64,000 nucleotides of DNA from Micropterix aruncella (lineage: Eukaryota > Arthropoda > Insecta > Lepidoptera > Micropterigidae): NCBI GenBank assembly GCA_944548615.1, contig OX155976.1, forward strand, positions 2,236,474-2,300,473, in the 5' to 3' direction. Below, one piece after another: positions 25,001 to 31,000 of this stretch; position 1 is the stretch's first letter, and each line of letters starts with the position of its first letter. The position numbers were made by a program, and so were the translations under genes. The notes under the pieces were generated by a model that was given only the letters and a program-made list of their open reading frames with translations, was not told where the DNA came from and ran no database searches.

Positions 25001-28000
25001 AATCTGTTGAGAAATAACAGAGCAGCGCCCATCTAGGGCTTTGCCACGCTTTTATTGTGTTCAACAGAACAACGTTAAAGGTGTAACGGCCCTTAAGTAC
25101 TGTCACATGCAATCAACAAATGCATTGATTTCCAGTGAAATACACTGACACAATTCAGCTATTATTTTAACTCGTGCAGCGATGAATCAGCTCGATGAAA
25201 CAATACTTTTACTCGGAATATTTTGGATTGCATCATTTCCCGGCCTATATAAACCGGCGAAAACCAACCAAAGTATCATTCCTCAAGTGATCACCTCCCC
25301 CAAGGTTGCTACGGCATACTCGGTACCCCTCTCACGAGGTCGCTCAACGAGTCCGGCTACTTGGTTTCCTTTTCCGCCTTTTCTGATCGAGAAGCATCAG
25401 TCTGCATCCCCATAGACTCGAGCAGTGCCCAGTACGAGATACTAGGAGCACAAGTAAAATCCTTATCCTCACATCCTCGTAAATTCATTCATTCCGCAAG
25501 TCACTTCATCCGCGTCAATATTACCTATTCGGGAAGCGTTACAACTGGCAATATCGAACTCTCAATCAATTCAATAAATACCTTCTGATTCACTCAAAAT
25601 CGCCTTTTAATACGGAGATAACCCGCAAGTTGATACCACCACCTCACACCGCACAACCTGGAGTCTAGTGAGGGGTGGTCCCTCACAAAGGTCTACATTT
25701 AAAGGTCGACGTTTAAAGGTCGCCGACTTCAACGACCAAGGCCGTTAGCAATGTCAAGGAAACAGCAAATTTTTAAAATAATTTTATTATATTATTTGTT
25801 TTAACAATTTATTATCAAAAGTTGCTTACTTGTTCACACTGATTCGCCCACTACAAGGATGTCACTAATTAAAAACTCACGGTGTATAGCACGGTTGAGT
25901 TTTTTGTTGTGACCTCGAAGATTTGTGTTGATTTTGAATTTGTAAATAAGCCCAGGTAAATTGTAGAAATTTGTGAGAATTCGTCTCAGTCAATCGTCTC
26001 CACCTCTTTTACTTCTTTGTTTGAGAGTAATCAGTCCTAATAAATTTAATAGATATTTATAATTCCTATTCTTCTGGCCCACTGACATTTTGGTTACTCT
26101 TCGCTGCACCTTATCCAGGACATTTACATTTTTACATAAACAGGGGTTCCATAGCCATACTGAAGAATATGCCTGACATATGCCTTATAGTGCCAGCAAA
26201 AAAATGTTACACTCTTTTATTTTATTTATTTATTTATTTAAGAATTAATTACTATGAAACATTGATTAGCTTATAAAAATAACAGGAACCGAATGGCAAA
26301 ACCTTAACCTTTTGCTTATTTGTTTCTGTCACCCAACTGGGACTAGCCCGTTCTAGGGTGGACAGGACTCCAATATTACAATCAAGTTTGCTTGATTGCT
26401 TGGTTGCTTACAAATATACAAGTTTTAGTAAAAAGCTAATGACACTAAATTGCCCTAAAATGTGGTCTTCAGAATAAAATAAAAAATTAATAATAATAAA
26501 AAAATATTAAAAGATAATATAATAAATAAAATGCAATTCCATTATTTAATCGGCAATAAATATCATATAAAATTCGATTAAATAAAATAAATAAAGTTAT
26601 ATGTGAGAAAAGGAAGAAACGGTCATTAATATTTATTAATATAAAATTACCTAGTCTAAAAAGTATACTTCATTGTCAAAGTCAAATAATTTTTGGTAGT
26701 TAGTTCAATGTTAAAATATACTTAACATATATGTTTAAAAATATGTTAATAATTTGTGCACCTAAGTTTTATTATACTATTATTTCTAACATTTGATGTA
26801 TGGTTAGTCTGTCATGATTCGATAACCATTTCTTTAGTTTATTTTTGAATTCCCTAAATGTCAAGTTCATTTTTATTTCCATATTGATCAGATTGTAAAA
26901 TCTCGGCGCAATGAAAGAGTAATGTCTTTGTCCAAATGATGTTTTCCTTCTGGGTATTATTGAGCTATTTTCTAAAACTTGCCTCGTTGGTCGCCGGTTC
27001 TGAATTATTCCTAAATTTGAGTTACTGTCCAAAAATAGCCTTAAGAGGGAAGTTTTTAGAAAAAGTTTTTAGAAAAAGTTGCCTACAGTCAAGAACTTTA
27101 GCTTCCTTATAAAGTTCATTAGTGGGATGGCGATATGGTCTACGTAGAATAATTTTTAGGATAAAGTTTACGATTGAGATGGAAAACATGGATCTCTGGC
27201 GTTTCTGCACATAAAGCAAACATCCCTCATGAACCTACGTGACGCGACCATATTGTACAAGAGATGAACCATGTAGATAATGTCCTGGAAAAGGCTTTCC
27301 AACATCGGTCAATAGAGGTGTTTATAAAATCTACGGTGCCGGCAAAAACGACCAAAAAAGAGTTGACATGTAAACTGCTTGTCATAATTTCACTTGTCGT
27401 TGCAACCATAATAATCTGGAAAGAAATTAGTTATGGCTCTCTACCGAGCAGCCAACCATCAGTTTGCCCTGTGGCCTTGTTCAGGGAGGTTCGGAGTTCG
27501 TTGCCCTGACCGGCTATTGTTTTTCCAGATCTTTGAAGTTTCATGTGTAAATTCTCTAGTTTTAAAGCACATGATTGATCGAGAGAATCTGCAAATTAAA
27601 GAGAAATCCCGTGCCTTGACACTGCTTGAAAAGGCAGACTTTACGATTTCTGTTCACTGTTCCATTTTGCAGAAAGTCTCCTGGTTAGCACACGTTTCTT
27701 CAAAAGTATGCAACTTGTATGGCCTTGTTGTTCGCCTCTTGTAGGTGCTGGTGTAGTGATGGGTGTTGATAACTGCAGGCAGAATAGTAAGTCGTCTTCA
27801 TCCTACTGCGTTCCACAGTCGCATATTGGATTCTGTGTGCAGCCCCAGCGGACGAGATTGGCTCGGCATCTTGCCACACCTACCCTCAGTCTGTTTAGAG
27901 TACGCCAAAAAGATAGGACTCCGATGCTATCTCTTCCTTTACGTTCTCGCCAAATAAAACCCTCCATTGAGTGATGCAGTTCGAAGATTGACTGCCTGGA

Positions 28001-31000
28001 GCGGTTGTGTGCTGCTCAAAAATTCCTTTTGCGATTTGAGAAGATTATGGTGTGGTTCTTGCCCGTTCAGTGGGTGTCTCGGGTTGTCATTTATTATTAT
28101 TATATTATACACTAGCAGCTTAAGGCTGATGCGTGTATATCACATGCACTTGTTTTTAAACTTGTGACTGTTTTGCACTAAGAAAAATGTCAAGTTTGTT
28201 TTTAAAGCTATTGACAGAGATAGCACTGATCACTTCCTCTGGCAACGCATTCCAAGCATCCACTACACGATTTGTCAAAAAATGTTTCCTGGGGTTCGAT
28301 GCTGCAATTTTCTTGTTTAGCTTCAACGAGTGTCCACGCAGTTGCTTATTGGTGTTCAGGGTATACATGCTCTCGAGGTTGGGCACACTGTAATAACCGT
28401 GAAGCATTTTGTAGCTTTCTATTAGGTCTCCTCGCTGCCTACGTTCCTCTAATGTTGTCAGGCGAAGTTCTTTCAGTCATACTTCGTATGGTTTGTTCCT
28501 CAGCGATAGCACCAACTTTGTTGCTCTTCTATGAACTCTTTCCAGGTGCTCTATATCCTACCGAAAGTAAGGATTCCATACCTGGTAGTATTCGAGAAGC
28601 GGGCGAATGTAGGTTTTATAGAGCTTGAGGAAAAGTTCACTGGTGATAGTGGAAAAAGCTTTTCTTATTAAATATAGAAGTGAGTTTGCTCTCTTAACTA
28701 TTTCGATTATGTGGGTTTCCCTCTATCACCTCTAGATGTTCAGAATCAGCCAGGACATCACGACGTATCGCAGGGGAAGCGATGCCGATGAGCGGATAAA
28801 GCTTTTCAACAAGAGTATGTTTGAGGTAGCCAGAGACGATTCTCGCATCATCGTTCACAGTAGTGTTGACCGTGTTCTCGTTTGTTGATCCACTCAACAC
28901 TGGAGTGGCATATTCCGCTGCGGAGATGAATAGGCCCAGAGCTGAGGTTCTTGCTACAGCTGGGTTGGCTCCGCATGTCTGGAACACACCTTCTGTTTCG
29001 TGTTGTGTCGATGGGCTTTGTAAGCTAGAGAACGGTCGAGGGTCACTCGCAGGTATTTGGGTGCTTCACAATGCTGTAGGTTTTTTAATCTGTTACGATA
29101 ATCAGTCCATTTTTTTTTGTCGACAGATTTAATGCAATGATCAAAGAGACATGCGAGAGCACCGCTGTGATATTCCTTCATCTGCCAGCTCCACCCAGAA
29201 TTAATGCGTCGGCTCGTGATCATCCGGAATTCGACGATGATCTGGATGATGAGGGAGAGACGGAATATACCAGGTATTTACTTCCCTGTCTGTATCAGGT
29301 CCTTATGAAATCTAAGACTATTGCGGTTATTTGACATTATAAATAAGATAAAAAACCAATTGATGTCCAGGGTAGACTGTCTACCTGGTCTACCCTGGAC
29401 AACTGCGGTTGCAACATCGCCGAAACGTCGGATGTTACAAACTTCTCGTGGTAAATTCGTTTTTTATAATCTTATTTATTAGGTCCTTACCTATGTAATT
29501 GTCATTAATTTCACACTGGCCACTTTGAATCAGTGTTGCCAAGTGCTGGGCTTGACTAGTCGCCGATTTCAGCAGAAAAGATAGCCTAAAGTAGCCGTTT
29601 TGAAAAAAAAAATTTTTTTTGCTAATAAAAAGGATTGCAGGCCATAGCTATAAAAAGAAGAATTGAAATCATTCTAGGCCGTTACAGATATTTTAAAAAA
29701 ATGATCGAGATTAGTACATAAAAAAAACAAACATTGGATAAAACAAGATTGTATGATAAAATAGAACAAAATTACCTAGATACTACTAAGATTACCATTT
29801 TTTATAAAGCTACTATATTTATGAACACGATACCATGAACCATACATAAATGTACAATGTACTATTACCAATTACCTATAATAATTACATTATTGGAAAA
29901 ATACTAATTTTCATAACTAGGTACTTTAAACTTTTACACAGAAAGTTTGCAAAAATCAATTACATACTTACAAAAAACAATTACATAATATTAAACTAAG
30001 CCATACCAAGTTAAGGTTAACAAGGGGAAATTATTTATCTTAAAAACATTACAAGTTACCCATTAATAAACAAGTTCGGGACCATTAATAAACAAAATCG
30101 TTGTCGCCGTACAAATTGAAATCGAAAAACTGGTGTAGCCTAAATCGGCGACAGGCGATTTTTGGTATATTTTGGTCGCCGGTGACCCATTGGAGGTAGC
30201 CTAAATGGCGACATATCGCCTAAGTTGGCAACACTGCTTTGAATAAGATAACATCGCTGTTGGAAATCCATATTCAAATACACTTGCGAGCAGCTAAATC
30301 GACTCACCCCCTCAGTGCGGAAAAAAACTTATTTTTTTAAAAATGGCTGAGTAGATCCATACAATTATATACTTTTTAAAACCCTTATTTTGTTAGCTAT
30401 CCGTTAATATAATAGTCATGAAAATTCGCTTAGTATTTTTTTTTAAAATTTAATAAAATTTAAAATGGGAGTAAAATGGATGTTCAGGAGTAGACAACTA
30501 GGAATATTTAAAATTAAATTAAAACTGAAAATGCAAACCTAAGAAGGAACGTTAATTAAATTAATATTTAGTGTTACCCCCCCTCGCCCAGATGATAGCT
30601 CGCATGCGGTTCCTCAACGTCCTGATCAGGTTTTTGGTCAAGTCTTTGGCAATACCATCCCATTCCTCTAACAACGCTGTCTTGAGCTCGTAGATATTCG
30701 AAGTTGCCGGTTTCCTGGCTCGGATTCTTCGTTTCAACTCGTCTCACAAATTCTCGATGGGATTCATGTCTGGACTGAGAGCTGGCCAGTCCATCGTCTC
30801 CAAACCAACTTCATCTAAGAATTGCCGAGTGATACGCGCGTGTGACACCGTGCATTATCGTGTATTAAACAGAGTTTTTTTTCAATAAATCCTTTATACG
30901 GTATAAAATGATCCAGGAGAATAATTTGATATAGTGTTCAGTAGTCAGGCCTTCTCTCCGACCTTCCCCTGGCACAAAAACGAGGTTGGTCCTTCTCTCT

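Larger units (their letters stand above)
23945..25877. mobile_element. TIR element (~1.9 kb) inserted in a CR1 copy
   Basis: The ends are inverted repeats of 60 bp or more. The left starts agtttttaattagtgacatc (23945) and the right ends attaaaaact (25877). Both include cttgtagtgggNgaatcag and aagtaagcaacttttga. A 391-bp relative with the same ends lies at 39948-40338. The interior contains a TTAA miniature element, a perfect hairpin and an LTR-like stretch. No transposase ORF is seen. The target duplication is not clear. Confidence 0.65.

Noticed and set aside
25160..25690. Endogenous retrovirus or complete LTR retrotransposon
   Set aside because: Only a TATA/AATAAA-like arrangement is visible. 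No second LTR, primer-binding site, gag or pol was found here or elsewhere in the window.
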